Assembly (NCBI GenBank): GCA_027493055.1
Contig: JAPUDO010000087.1
Coordinates: forward strand, 1-64,000
Direction: 5' to 3'
DNA length: 64,000 nucleotides
From: Niabella sp.
GTDB lineage: Bacteria > Bacteroidota > Bacteroidia > Chitinophagales > Chitinophagaceae
Position numbers and translations under genes: made by a program. Positions within the stretch are counted from its first letter, which is position 1. Every line of letters starts with the position of its first letter. Below the pieces are notes generated by a model. That model had not been told where the DNA came from and did not search any database. It worked only from the letters and a program-made list of their open reading frames with translations. Positions 25,494 through 34,411 of the stretch are shown here, piece by piece.

Positions 25494-26459
25494 TTAATCT
25501 TCATCCTTTGGTTTTATACCTACCGCCAGCATATCTGTAATACTCGGAATAAAATAATTGGCAGAAGATACTGCAGTAGCATAATCTAATAAGCGATCCG
25601 TTTTCTCAATACCATCCGGGCCTACACCATACATTTGTTTTAGCATTCCTAAGGTAATATCAATATTATTGCTCAGCCCTACAAAAATAACACCCGCTTC
25701 TTTAAGCGATGCGAAATAGGCATTTCTTCTTACAATATCAATTGTATTGCCCGCTGTATCATAAAACTGATTTCTCGCCACATGAGAAGTGTCTGATTGC
25801 GGAGAAAGCTCATGGCTGCCTAATTTGGTGCGCCCATACACTTTTTCCGCTTCTCCCACTCCCAGCTTTTTCATTTCATCAATTTGTATGATCCATTTTT
25901 GTACAAGCAATGTAGTACCGCCTGCCCCGGGCTGTTCATCGGGAATCAATGTTACATCATTCGACCGGAATATATTAGGATTGCCTACCCCATCTGCAAA
26001 GCCGTCAAAAGTAATATTATTATGATAGGTAAAACAGCTCTGCTCATTTTCCAAAGTAGCATGAGGCTCTAATATTTTAAGCATTTTCTGCTGGGCATCG
26101 AACAATGTAGATTGATCGTGCTGGTTTAGCCATATCCAGAAATCCAATTGCATAGCGGGCGCTCTCATACCGTTAATACCTACAATATCTTCCGTAAAAG
26201 AATTTAAGTTTTCAGGGATGCCGCCATGGCCAAACCGCCTCCAGAACTCAGGTCTGAAACCAATTACTACAGAGCCTGTGCCGGCTCCATACTCATGGCT
26301 TCTATACAATGAAGGGTCATCAATACCAAGCACATCACTATTCCATATATTTCCCAGATCATGAAAAAAGGTTGCAGGGTGCAGACTATCATTAAACCGG
26401 AACTGCATATGCGACTCACAGACTGAATTAGTTTGTAAAAACGGCTGAGGAATTTTCAT
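25494..26459 (-). CDS. Dyp-type peroxidase
   Basis: 321 residues. The dye-decolorising peroxidase signature GxxDG is present as 'FDGFADGVGNPN' (Gly153-Gly157, catalytic Asp156). The proximal haem ligand is His226 in 'SDTSHVARN', and the distal Arg244 is in 'DIVRRNAYF'. The C-terminal 'GVIFVGLSNNIDITLGMLKQMYG' is also typical. There is no signal or Tat peptide, so the enzyme is cytoplasmic or carried in an encapsulin shell; no encapsulin gene or C-terminal targeting tail is seen here. It uses hydrogen peroxide to oxidise dyes, porphyrins or other compounds. The gene stands alone downstream of valS with a 36-nt gap, so readthrough from valS is possible. Confidence 0.92.
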   Translation of the reverse strand: MKIPQPFLQTNSVCESHMQFRFNDSLHPATFFHDLGNIWNSDVLGIDDPSLYRSHEYGAGTGSVVIGFRPEFWRRFGHGGIPENLNSFTEDIVGINGMRAPAMQLDFWIWLNQHDQSTLFDAQQKMLKILEPHATLENEQSCFTYHNNITFDGFADGVGNPNIFRSNDVTLIPDEQPGAGGTTLLVQKWIIQIDEMKKLGVGEAEKVYGRTKLGSHELSPQSDTSHVARNQFYDTAGNTIDIVRRNAYFASLKEAGVIFVGLSNNIDITLGMLKQMYGVGPDGIEKTDRLLDYATAVSSANYFIPSITDMLAVGIKPKDED

Positions 26460-26495
26460 GAATGAATGAATTTAATTAACAGCAAATAAATCATC

Positions 26496-29309
26496 TTACA
26501 ACCCGGCCAATGCTTCCTTCAAAGCATGGATCTTCTCTTCAGCATCTGCCTTTTTCTTACGCTCATTTTCTACTACTTCAGGTTTTGCATTCTGCACAAA
26601 GCGCTCATTGCCTAACTTCTTTTCAACAGATACCAGGAAGCCTTCAAAATAAACGAGATCTTTCTGCAGCTGCTCTTTTTGCGCCGAAGTATCCAATACT
26701 GTTTTCGTTTCTATGTAAAGCTTATCTTTTTGTACCAATACATTGATACATTTCTCAACCGCATGATCAGTAAACGCGATACTATCTGCATTAACCTGCC
26801 TTCGTAAAATATCGAACAAAGGTTCATAACCGGCTTTATGTTCAGCCTGGATATGTAAGGTTATGGCCTCTTTGTTCTTAATATTGTTCTTAGCCCTTGC
26901 ATCACGTACAGCGCTTATTACACTTTTCAGTATTTCACCCTGTGCTATGATCGTACTATCTACACTACCTGTTGCTTTAAACTGTTTTACAGAAAGATCA
27001 TCAGCCTGCTCTTTCAGCAGGTGATAAATTTCTTCTGTAATAAAAGGCATATAAGGATGCAGTAATTGCAGCAGCTCTTCAAAGAAGCCAATGGTAGCCT
27101 GCAGCTTAGCGTTAGTAGTAGCGCTACCAAATTCAGGTTTTTGCCATTCCAGGTACCAGCTGCAAAAGTCATCCCATATTAAAGAGTAGATCGTTTTAAG
27201 CGCTTCGCTTAGCTTGAACTCCTTAAACAGCTTTTCTACTTCTGCTTTAGCCTCATCAATACGACTCCGCATCCAAAGCGTAGCAAAGTCATCTTCAGCC
27301 TGATTTTCATCATTAATAATACCATTAGGATTCTCCTCCCACATTTTCACCAGCTTCAGCGCATTCCATATTTTATTGTTGAAATTACGGCCCTGCTCCA
27401 GGGAGGCCTCATCAAACAACAGGTCGTTTCCAGCCGGTGCTGCAATCATAATTCCGAACCGAACGGCATCTGCACCATATTTATCAATCAGCTCTAACAG
27501 ATCAGGCGAGTTGCCTAAGGATTTGGACATTTTTCTGCCCAGCTTATCACGCACCATCCCCGTAAAGTACACATCTTTAAATGGTATTTCTTTTTCATAT
27601 TCCAGCCCCGCCATTACCATGCGTGCCACCCAGAAGAAAATGATGTCCTGTCCTGTAACCAGTACCGATGTAGGGTAGTAATATTTCAGCTCTTCGTTAC
27701 CTGGCGCTGTAATACCCTTAAATACCTGTGTGGGCCATAACCAGGAAGAGAACCAGGTATCAAGCACATCTTCGTCCTGCCGAAGGCTGAAAGCAGAAGG
27801 CGAAAGGCTTTCATTGCCCTGAGCTTTTAGCTTTTGGCTTTTAGCTTCTTCTTCAGTTTCTGCTACATAAACATTGCCCGAATCATCATACCACGCCGGG
27901 ATCTGTTGTCCCCACCATAGCTGCCGGCTGATGCACCAGTCTTTTACGTTTTCCAGCCAGTGTTTGTAAGTGGCCAGAAACCTGTCGCCGGGGTGTATTT
28001 TAATATCTCCTTCCACAACGGCCTTTAATGCAGGACCCGATAACTCCTGCATTTTCAGGAACCACTGGGTAGAGATTTTGGGTTCTACTACGGCATGACT
28101 TCTTTGGGAAAAACCATTCTTATTGGTAATATTTTCCGTCTTTACCAGATTACCCGAAGCCTCCAAATCAACAGCTATTTTTTTACGTACTTCAAAACGA
28201 TCCTCACCAATATATAATTGCGCAGCTTCGCTTAAAGTACCGTCATCATTCAATGTATCAATTACTTCAAGGTTATGTTTCAGTCCGATGTTATAGTCGT
28301 TGATATCATGAGCCGGTGTAATTTTCAACGCGCCGGTACCAAACTCCATATCTACATATTCATCAAAAATAATGGGGATGCGTCGGTTAATAAGCGGTAC
28401 AAAAGCATACGCTCCTTTCAGATGCTGATAGCGCTCATCATTAGGGTTAACGCATATAGCCGTATCGCCCAGGATAGTTTCAGGACGGGTAGTTGCGATA
28501 GTGATATAATCGCTGCTTTCCGGTTCTGCCGTACTGGCCAATATACCAAAATCAATAATTTTTGGTAACTTTGTAGTAGCAGGAGTCGTTTCGGACGTGT
28601 GAGAGAAGGATTCCGCTTCGGCGGAAGGCACAGCTCGCCTGCTTGTAAGGGAAGATTCTAAACCAGTCTTCCCTTTCATATTGTTATCTGCTATATCTAA
28701 TTTATACCTTACATAATACAATTGGCTCTGCACCTCGCGGTATTCCACTTCTTCATCGCTCAACGCGGTTTTAGCCACCGGGTCCCAGTTGATCATACGC
28801 GCACCGCGATAGATCAATCCTTTTTTATACAGATCAACAAAAACCTTAATAACGGCTTTGTAATAATGGTCGTCCATTGTAAACGTTACACGGTTCCAGT
28901 CTACGCTACAACCCAAACGTTCTATCTGGTTATAAATAATACCACCATATTTCTCTTTCCACTCAAATGCATATTTCAAAAATTCTTCACGGGTAAGGGT
29001 GTTTTTATCAATACCCTTTTCGTGCAGCATTTGCACCACTTTTGCTTCGGTAGCAATGGACGCATGGTCGCTGCCCGGTACCCAGCAGGCATTGAAACCG
29101 CTCATACGGGCACGGCGCACTAAAATATCCTGCACTGTTTCATTAAGCGTATGGCCCATGTGCAGCACTCCTGTAACATTTGGCGGCGGTATCACCACCG
29201 TAAAAGGCGGCCTGCTATCCGGCTTGCTCTCAAAATATTTCTTTTCTTTCCAGCGACCGGTCCAATACTGCTCCACCAGCGCAGGTTCAAAATTTTTCGA
29301 TAATTGCAT
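26496..29309 (-). CDS. valS: Valyl-tRNA synthetase with two repeat-derived insertions
   Basis: 937 residues, class Ia. HIGH motif as 'HMGH' (50-53), KMSKS as 'GRKMSKSLGNS' (near 590), editing-domain motif 'TIATTRPETILGDTA' (from about 267) and a C-terminal coiled coil. It charges tRNA-Val. Two stretches are foreign to the family. Residues of about 205-262, between 'LYYVRYKLD' and the editing motif, carry a Ser/Thr/Glu-rich insert of about 50 residues encoded by hairpin-rich DNA (28600-28680). A shorter one near 488-512 ('KSQKLKAQGNESLSPSAFSL', before 'RQDEDVLDTWFSS') is encoded by CTTC-type repeat DNA. Both keep the frame. A perfect -7 box lies 7 nt before the ATG. Confidence 0.95.
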   Translation of the reverse strand: MQLSKNFEPALVEQYWTGRWKEKKYFESKPDSRPPFTVVIPPPNVTGVLHMGHTLNETVQDILVRRARMSGFNACWVPGSDHASIATEAKVVQMLHEKGIDKNTLTREEFLKYAFEWKEKYGGIIYNQIERLGCSVDWNRVTFTMDDHYYKAVIKVFVDLYKKGLIYRGARMINWDPVAKTALSDEEVEYREVQSQLYYVRYKLDIADNNMKGKTGLESSLTSRRAVPSAEAESFSHTSETTPATTKLPKIIDFGILASTAEPESSDYITIATTRPETILGDTAICVNPNDERYQHLKGAYAFVPLINRRIPIIFDEYVDMEFGTGALKITPAHDINDYNIGLKHNLEVIDTLNDDGTLSEAAQLYIGEDRFEVRKKIAVDLEASGNLVKTENITNKNGFSQRSHAVVEPKISTQWFLKMQELSGPALKAVVEGDIKIHPGDRFLATYKHWLENVKDWCISRQLWWGQQIPAWYDDSGNVYVAETEEEAKSQKLKAQGNESLSPSAFSLRQDEDVLDTWFSSWLWPTQVFKGITAPGNEELKYYYPTSVLVTGQDIIFFWVARMVMAGLEYEKEIPFKDVYFTGMVRDKLGRKMSKSLGNSPDLLELIDKYGADAVRFGIMIAAPAGNDLLFDEASLEQGRNFNNKIWNALKLVKMWEENPNGIINDENQAEDDFATLWMRSRIDEAKAEVEKLFKEFKLSEALKTIYSLIWDDFCSWYLEWQKPEFGSATTNAKLQATIGFFEELLQLLHPYMPFITEEIYHLLKEQADDLSVKQFKATGSVDSTIIAQGEILKSVISAVRDARAKNNIKNKEAITLHIQAEHKAGYEPLFDILRRQVNADSIAFTDHAVEKCINVLVQKDKLYIETKTVLDTSAQKEQLQKDLVYFEGFLVSVEKKLGNERFVQNAKPEVVENERKKKADAEEKIHALKEALAGL
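27781..27850 (-). repeat. In-frame CTTC-family repeat inside valS
   Basis: On the coding strand this reads AAAAGCCAAAAGCTAAAAGC, then GCCTTTCGCCTTCTGC and TTTCAGCCTTCGGC. These are the same words as the intergenic repeats at 3949-4002, 9955-9990 and 15648-15680. Here it is translated as a Lys/Ser-rich loop just ahead of the conserved 'RQDEDVLDTWFSS' block of ValRS. Confidence 0.65.
28600..28680 (-). repeat. In-frame hairpin-rich insertion inside valS
   Basis: Two perfect dyads lie within about 65 bp: TTCCGC-ttcg-GCGGAA (28611-28626) and GGGAAGA-N11-TCTTCCC (28649-28673). They encode part of the extra Ser/Thr/Glu-rich segment in the connective region before the editing motif. Such compact hairpins occur elsewhere in the window only between genes. 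Confidence 0.65.
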
Positions 29310-29316
29310 AGGGCTG

Positions 29317-29324
29317 CAAATTTA
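29317..29324 (-). promoter_or_regulatory. -7 promoter box TAAATTTG of valS
   Basis: Perfect TAnnTTTG on the minus strand, ending 7 nt before the valS ATG. The expected transcript would carry at most two or three bases before the start codon. Confidence 0.55.
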
Positions 29325-29494
29325 CTGCTTTTAAGGATTGGATAAAAGGGATTATTAGCGGCGTGTGACAGTGTGACCGCGCATCTGTTAAATGATGAAA
29401 AACCTCTCTCATCAAATCATCTTTGTTGCTAAACCACAGGATCCACAGCTTCCGGAGAACAAGAGGTTTTATATTTCCTCCTATAGATTTGCAC

Positions 29495-29502
29495 TACCTT
29501 TG
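29495..29502 (+). promoter_or_regulatory. -7 promoter box TACCTTTG
   Basis: Perfect TAnnTTTG, ending 29 nt before the ATG at 29532. It supports transcription of the frameshifted small membrane-protein gene that follows. Confidence 0.55.
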
Positions 29503-29531
29503 CAAGGTTACTTTATTATTAAAGCTTCTGT

Positions 29532-30057
29532 ATGAAGAAAATTATCACAATCTCATTATTGCTGCTGGCGGCATTTTCTTTTTCATTTGGGCAAACCGGA
29601 ACTGTTTTGAAAGCAGAACACCCGGAAGTAAAGATTGAGAATAACCAATTATAACGTAGCCTGGCAAGTGCAGGAACAAGGTAATATAGACCATTACGAT
29701 ATATTGCTTAGCGAAGACGGAACTGATTTCAAGAGCATTGGCACTGTAAAATCGAAGGCATTGGAAGGGGACAATAGCAGTTTGCTGCACTATACCTTTC
29801 ATATTGATTTCGGGGCCGCAACAAAAACACTTGGATATGCAGGCTTCATAGGTTTATTATCTTTTGGCTTTTCCCGTAAACGTAAATGGACAATGCTATT
29901 CCCGGTAATTGCTCTGTTCACGATCATTGCCTGCAATCGTGATAAGGATATAACTGACAAGAATAAACCCTACTTTTTGCAAATCAGGCAGGTTAAAAAA
30001 GATAATACTACCTTATATAGCTTTGTGGTTAAGGTTAACAATAAAAAAGAACAATAG
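29532..30057 (+). pseudogene. Frameshifted small secreted protein with split FN3-like / TM-hairpin module
   Basis: The gene starts with a good signal peptide (MKKIITISLLLLAAFSFSFGQ) but meets TAA at 29652. The rest is in the +1 frame from about 29635: 'AWQVQEQGNIDHYDILLSED', 'FKSIGTVKSKALEGDNS', TM1, loop SRKRK, TM2, then Cys in 'TIIACNRDK' and 'YFLQIRQVKKDN'. Removing one A at about 29652-29654 would join the halves as '...NNQLYVAWQVQEQ...', giving about 174 residues. This is the minimal stand-alone form of the C-terminal module found on the large proteins at 56689 and 58850. It could be a real pseudogene, a sequencing error or a slippage site. Its good promoter and following strong terminator argue that the gene was recently active. 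Confidence 0.7.
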
Positions 30058-30131
30058 ATCTAACACAGTCTCCGCTGATTTATAGAATGCGGACGGATGC
30101 AAAGACTTTTTGCCCGCCAATCTTCTGCATC

Positions 30132-30166
30132 AAAAAACCGCCGGATGATACAACCGGCGGTTTTTG
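30132..30166. terminator. Strong bidirectional terminator
   Basis: AAAAACCGCCGG and CCGGCGGTTTTT form a perfect 12-bp stem with a 9-nt loop, with T-runs on both strands. It separates the convergent frameshifted gene (ending 30057) and sdhB (ending 30185). Confidence 0.9.
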
Positions 30167-30184
30167 TTTTATTCATTCTAACGA

Positions 30185-30958
30185 TCATTCTTTATGCGCA
30201 TCAGAAGCTAATGCAGCGCCGGCATAATCCCTGTTAAGTCTGGCAATATTAGTGATCTCAATTTCTTTAGGACAAACTGCTTCACAGGCACCGGTGTTGG
30301 TACAGCTGCCAAAACCCTCCTTATCCATTTGCGCTACCATTGCAAGCGCGCGTTTGTTTCTTTCCGGCTGCCCCTGCGGCAACAAGGCAAGATGGGATAC
30401 TTTGGCTGAAAGGAATAATAATGCTGACGAATTTTTACAAGCTGCCACACAGGCCCCGCACCCGATACATGCCGCGGCCGCAAAAGACTTATCGGCAATT
30501 TCTTTGCCAATCATGTGTGTGTTGGCATCTATAGTAACCCCGGTGTTTACAGAAATATAACCACCCGCCTGTATAATACGGTCAAAAGCTATACGGTCTA
30601 CCACCAGGTCTTTTACTACAGGAAACGCCTTGGCACGCCAGGGCTCTACCACAATAGTATCACCGTCTTTAAAAGCGCGCATGTGCAGCTGGCAGGTAGT
30701 GGTTCCATGCCAGGGCCCGTGCGGACGGCCATTGATATACATGGAACACATACCACAAATACCTTCGCGACAATCATGGTCAAAAGCAATCGGTTCTTTG
30801 CCCTCCTGTATCAATTGCTCATTCAGCACATCAAACATTTCCAGAAAAGACATTTCGGAAGAAATGTTCTTTACCTGGTATGTTTCAAAACTACCCCTGC
30901 TCTTAGCATCTTTTTGTTTCCACACTTTTAAAGTGAGGTTCATTTCATAATGTTCCAT
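30185..30958 (-). CDS. sdhB: Succinate dehydrogenase / fumarate reductase iron-sulfur subunit
   Basis: About 257 residues from the ATG of [13 protein letters not shown]; the longer frame to 31015 would translate repeat DNA. The 2Fe-2S domain has '[15 protein letters not shown]' and 'CQLHM'. The C-terminal ferredoxin domain has '[15 protein letters not shown]' and '[15 protein letters not shown]', giving the 4Fe-4S and 3Fe-4S clusters. It passes electrons from the SdhA flavin to SdhC haem and quinone. In related genomes sdhC, sdhA and sdhB are adjacent. Here a four-helix-bundle gene sits between sdhA and sdhB, with only 2 nt between its stop and this start. Confidence 0.95.
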   Translation of the reverse strand: MEHYEMNLTLKVWKQKDAKSRGSFETYQVKNISSEMSFLEMFDVLNEQLIQEGKEPIAFDHDCREGICGMCSMYINGRPHGPWHGTTTCQLHMRAFKDGDTIVVEPWRAKAFPVVKDLVVDRIAFDRIIQAGGYISVNTGVTIDANTHMIGKEIADKSFAAAACIGCGACVAACKNSSALLFLSAKVSHLALLPQGQPERNKRALAMVAQMDKEGFGSCTNTGACEAVCPKEIEITNIARLNRDYAGAALASDAHKE

Positions 30959-30960
30959 TC

Positions 30961-30998
30961 TTAATTTGTTAATTTGAAAATTTGAAGATTTGAAAATG
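30961..30998. repeat. AATTTGAAAATTTG repeat, sdhB-side flank of the four-helix gene
   Basis: TTAATTTGTTAATTTGAAAATTTGAAGATTTGAAAATG-type words mark the junction between the four-helix gene and sdhB and supply the former's last codons. The same word family occurs at the other end of the gene (31424-31460) in the same orientation class. Confidence 0.6.
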
Positions 30999-31380
30999 CA
31001 TACATCAATCCCCAAATAAAAAAACCATATATCTTACCCTTTGACGAAGAAATAATTTTAGATAAAATCCTGATAATTTCTTCAAGGCTTTGTTTCAATG
31101 ATATTTCGAAACGGTATCCGTCGCTCTTTTCACATAAAATCAGCCAATATAATGTTTCGCTTGCCTCTTTAGCTGCTATTTTCATTTTATGAATAAAGTC
31201 AGCTTTACTTTCTGCATTCTGTGCTTCAAACACATTGGCTCCAATAGATGTAGCTGAGCGCAATAACTGTTTTGCGATTACATACTTTCTTTCCTGTTCA
31301 AGAACTTCGCAATATTTTATAATTGCAAGTGAAAAATCAATTGTTTTACCTACAATAAGATTTTCTTTGTCGTTTCTCAT
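30961..31380 (-). CDS. Four-helix-bundle protein (23S rRNA intervening-sequence family) inside the sdh operon
   Basis: About 139 residues from the ATG ([20 protein letters not shown]); a TTG at 31395 is also possible. '[47 protein letters not shown]' is the hallmark of the S23/IVP four-helix bundle family. Family members were first found inside 23S rRNA intervening sequences but occur widely as free genes; their function is unclear. The last 18 or so residues ('[16 protein letters not shown]') are encoded by TTTTCAAATCTTCAAATT repeat DNA and look added. Matching repeats flank the gene on both sides, and it interrupts a normally continuous operon, so it looks like a mobile insertion. Confidence 0.88.
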   Translation of the reverse strand: MRNDKENLIVGKTIDFSLAIIKYCEVLEQERKYVIAKQLLRSATSIGANVFEAQNAESKADFIHKMKIAAKEASETLYWLILCEKSDGYRFEISLKQSLEEIIRILSKIISSSKGKIYGFFIWGLMYAFSNLQIFKLTN

Positions 31381-31423
31381 AATCTGATTTTTCAAAAGTG
31401 TAGCAATAATGATGGAACTATCA

Positions 31424-31460
31424 TTCTCAAATTACCACATTTTCAAATTTTCAAATTATT
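31424..31460. repeat. TTTTCAAATTTTCAAATT repeat, sdhA-side flank of the four-helix gene
   Basis: CTCAAATTACC then TTTTCAAATTTTCAAATTAT words fill the gap between the sdhA stop and the four-helix gene. Similar ATTTGAAATTTGAGATTTC words occur at 33440-33475 upstream of sdhA. Confidence 0.6.
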
Positions 31461-33439
31461 TATTTATAATTTCTCTGGGTTGGCTTGATCACCTCGTAAT
31501 TAAGCGATTCTTTTTCAAGCTCCCAGTTGCTTTCTCCTTTATACTGCCAGGCAGATACATACATAAACTCATTATCATCCCTTAAAGCTTCTCCTTCGGC
31601 CGTTTGGCTTTCTTCCCGGAAATGGCCGCCACAGCTTTCCCTGCGCAGTAAAGCATCCTTACACATCAGCTCGCCCAGTTCAAGAAAATCTGCCACACGG
31701 TTAGCCTTATCCAGCTCAGGGTTCATTTCGTAAATACCTCCAGGGATACGTACGTTTTTCCAGAATTCTTTTTTTAGCTCCTGTATTTCTATAATAGCTT
31801 CCTGTAGTCCCTTTTCATTACGTGCCATTCCGCATTTCTCCCACATAATTTTACCGAGGCGCTTATGGAAGCTTTCTACCGACTGAGTTCCTTTAATATT
31901 CATCAGCTGGTTGATGCGCTCATTTACTTCAGCTTCTGCGGCAACAAAGGCCGGATCGGTAGTAGGAACGGGCTTAACTGCTATTTCATCGGCCAGGTAA
32001 TTACCAATAGTATATGGAATTACGAAATAACCATCGGCCAGGCCCTGCATTAAGGCAGACGCGCCTAAACGGTTAGCACCGTGATCGCTAAAATTAGCTT
32101 CACCCAGGCAATACAAACCTTTTACGCTTGTCATTAATTCATAATCTACCCAAAGGCCGCCCATGGTATAGTGCACCGCCGGATAAATACGCATAGGTAC
32201 TTCATAAGGATTCTCGCCGGTAATTTTTTCATACATATCAAAAAGGTTACCGTATTCTTCCTTCACTACTTCTTTACCCAGGCGTACCAAAGTTTCTTCA
32301 TCGGGGTTTTGGATACCTTGTTTATTAGCCTCTGTTCTTCCGTATTTATTGATCAGGTTATATTTAAAATCAAGGTACACCGCCTGTTTGGTGGTACCAA
32401 CACCATAACCGGCATCGCATCTTTCTTTAGCAGCCCGGCTTGCCACATCGCGGGGCACTAGGTTACCAAAAGCAGGGTACCTTCTTTCAAGGAAGTAATC
32501 CCTGTCTTCCTCAGGAATATCGTTAGGCTTACGGGTTTCATTAATATTTTTAGGTACCCAGATACGGCCATCGTTCCTCAAAGATTCTGACATCAGCGTA
32601 AGCTTGCTCTGGTGATCTCCTGACACAGGGATACAGGTAGGGTGAATTTGCGTAAAGCAGGGATTAGCAAAATAAGCGCCCTTTTTATGAGCTTTCCAGG
32701 CAGCGGTTACATTGCTGCCCATTGCATTGGTAGAAAGATAGAATACGTTTCCATAACCACCGCTGCAAAGCAGCACCGCATGACCAAAGTATCTTTCCAG
32801 CTTACCTGTAACTAAATTACGCGCAATGATACCCCGTGCTTTACCATCAATAAGCACTACATCCAGCATTTCATGGCGGTTATACATTTCTACATTGCCT
32901 AAAGCCACCTGCCTTTCCAAAGCCTGGTAAGCGCCTATCAGCAACTGCTGACCGGTTTGACCCGCAGCATAGAAAGTCCGTTTTACCTGTGTACCACCAA
33001 AAGAGCGGTTGTTCAGGAATCCGCCGTATTCACGTGCAAAAGGAACGCCCTGTGCCACACATTGGTCAATGATATTGGCGCTTACTTCCGCCAGGCGATG
33101 TACATTGGCTTCACGCGCACGATAGTCACCACCTTTAATAGTATCGTAAAACAGGCGGAACACCGAATCACCATCGTTTTGATAGTTCTTGGCGGCATTA
33201 ATACCGCCCTGCGCAGCAATAGAGTGCGCCCTGCGCGGAGAATCCTGGAAACAAAAGGCCTTAACCCTGTAACCCATTTCCCCCAAAGAAGCGGCTGCCG
33301 AAGCGCCGGCCAGGCCGGTACCCACAACAATCACTTCCAGCTTTCTTTTATTGGCCGGATTTACCAATTTACAATGGCCTTTATAATCATTCCATTTTTC
33401 TTCCAGCTTACCCGCAGGTATTTTTGAATCAAGCATCAT
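31460..33439 (-). CDS. sdhA: Succinate dehydrogenase / fumarate reductase flavoprotein subunit
   Basis: 659 residues (the second Met, 3 nt on, is equally possible as start). FAD-binding Rossmann motif '[19 protein letters not shown]' (about 36-54); the covalent flavin His in '[15 protein letters not shown]'; substrate-site '[10 protein letters not shown]' and '[12 protein letters not shown]'; and the C-terminal capping region with 'CGGHFREE'. It oxidises succinate to fumarate in the TCA cycle, or the reverse under anaerobic conditions. The length and motif set match the Bacteroidota/epsilon-type flavoproteins that pair with a five-helix cytochrome b. It follows sdhC by 111 nt. Confidence 0.96.
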   Translation of the reverse strand: MMLDSKIPAGKLEEKWNDYKGHCKLVNPANKRKLEVIVVGTGLAGASAAASLGEMGYRVKAFCFQDSPRRAHSIAAQGGINAAKNYQNDGDSVFRLFYDTIKGGDYRAREANVHRLAEVSANIIDQCVAQGVPFAREYGGFLNNRSFGGTQVKRTFYAAGQTGQQLLIGAYQALERQVALGNVEMYNRHEMLDVVLIDGKARGIIARNLVTGKLERYFGHAVLLCSGGYGNVFYLSTNAMGSNVTAAWKAHKKGAYFANPCFTQIHPTCIPVSGDHQSKLTLMSESLRNDGRIWVPKNINETRKPNDIPEEDRDYFLERRYPAFGNLVPRDVASRAAKERCDAGYGVGTTKQAVYLDFKYNLINKYGRTEANKQGIQNPDEETLVRLGKEVVKEEYGNLFDMYEKITGENPYEVPMRIYPAVHYTMGGLWVDYELMTSVKGLYCLGEANFSDHGANRLGASALMQGLADGYFVIPYTIGNYLADEIAVKPVPTTDPAFVAAEAEVNERINQLMNIKGTQSVESFHKRLGKIMWEKCGMARNEKGLQEAIIEIQELKKEFWKNVRIPGGIYEMNPELDKANRVADFLELGELMCKDALLRRESCGGHFREESQTAEGEALRDDNEFMYVSAWQYKGESNWELEKESLNYEVIKPTQRNYK

Positions 33440-33550
33440 TCGATTTGAAATTTGAGATTTCTGATTTGAGATACACTTCTCAAAAACTTATATTTCCTTC
33501 TGTTTTTTTATCTACCCTATCAACTGGCCTCTGCCAACCGCCAACGCTAT

Positions 33551-34246
33551 CTAAGAAAGCCAGCCTGCTATAAAACTAATGGGCATCATAATAAATGCAC
33601 CACAAACTATTATTGCAAAGGCCCATCCTATGCCGGTAAGCATGGCTATATATTTATGGTTGGTAACGCCAAAAGTGCGAAAAGCGCTCTGGATACCATG
33701 CACCAGGTGCCAGAACAAAGCTATTACCCCTAATATATATATTGTTACAATAATATACCTGTACTCATATTCTGCAAACTTATATTTCATTTCAGCGTAC
33801 AGGTTATGATAAGGCTTTCCATCAATCATTACCTCGGTTAAGCCACCAAAGCGGGAGGGAATAAAAAAGTCTATAAGGTGTACTACCAGGAATATTAAGA
33901 TAATAGAACCCAGGATACCCATGGCACGACTGTACCATTTGCTTCCCCTGTTACCTATTTTTACGGCATAACCCATACCCCGCTTGCTTCGGTTTTGCAC
34001 TTCAAGCACCAGCCCCTGGATAATATGTATCAGGAAAAATACAAATAAACCGATCTCTAATATCCTTGGCACTGCATTGGCCCCCATAAAGTGGGCAGCT
34101 TTGTTAAACATAACCCCTTCATCGTTAGCCCAGATGCAGGCATTTAACCCCGCATGTACCAATAAAAACGCTACTAAAAAAAGGCCTGAAAGCGCCATCG
34201 TTAGTTTCTTTCCAACACTCGAAGTAAAAAAATGCGACCAGTTCAT
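33551..34246 (-). CDS. sdhC: Succinate dehydrogenase cytochrome b subunit (b558 type)
   Basis: 231 residues with five transmembrane helices (about 14-32, 60-80, 108-128, 155-178, 200-224). His residues in 'FLLVHAGLNA', 'FLIHIIQG', 'VVHLIDF' and 'WHLVHGIQSAF' suit two haem b groups. It anchors SdhA and SdhB in the inner membrane and hands electrons to or from menaquinone. It is the first gene of the operon. A perfect -7 box (TACATTTG) lies 28 nt upstream, and a pair of palindromic operator-like sites lies about 165 nt upstream. Confidence 0.94.
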   Translation of the reverse strand: MNWSHFFTSSVGKKLTMALSGLFLVAFLLVHAGLNACIWANDEGVMFNKAAHFMGANAVPRILEIGLFVFFLIHIIQGLVLEVQNRSKRGMGYAVKIGNRGSKWYSRAMGILGSIILIFLVVHLIDFFIPSRFGGLTEVMIDGKPYHNLYAEMKYKFAEYEYRYIIVTIYILGVIALFWHLVHGIQSAFRTFGVTNHKYIAMLTGIGWAFAIIVCGAFIMMPISFIAGWLS

Positions 34247-34274
34247 ATAAGCTAAATCTAATTAGTGAATAGCA

Positions 34275-34282
34275 CAAATGTA
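34275..34282 (-). promoter_or_regulatory. -7 promoter box TACATTTG of sdhCAB
   Basis: A perfect TAnnTTTG on the minus strand, 28 nt before the sdhC ATG. A TTTG lies about 23 nt further upstream as a possible -33 element. Confidence 0.55.
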
Positions 34283-34411
34283 ACGCAGAATTATCAATAA
34301 CATGACAAAAAAATGACGAAAACGATTGCGCTCATAATTTATTAATTCCAGTTATGGTACTGATCCTTAAAGGACCGCTTCAAAGGTAAGCGCCGTAAAG
34401 GCAGGCAGGAT

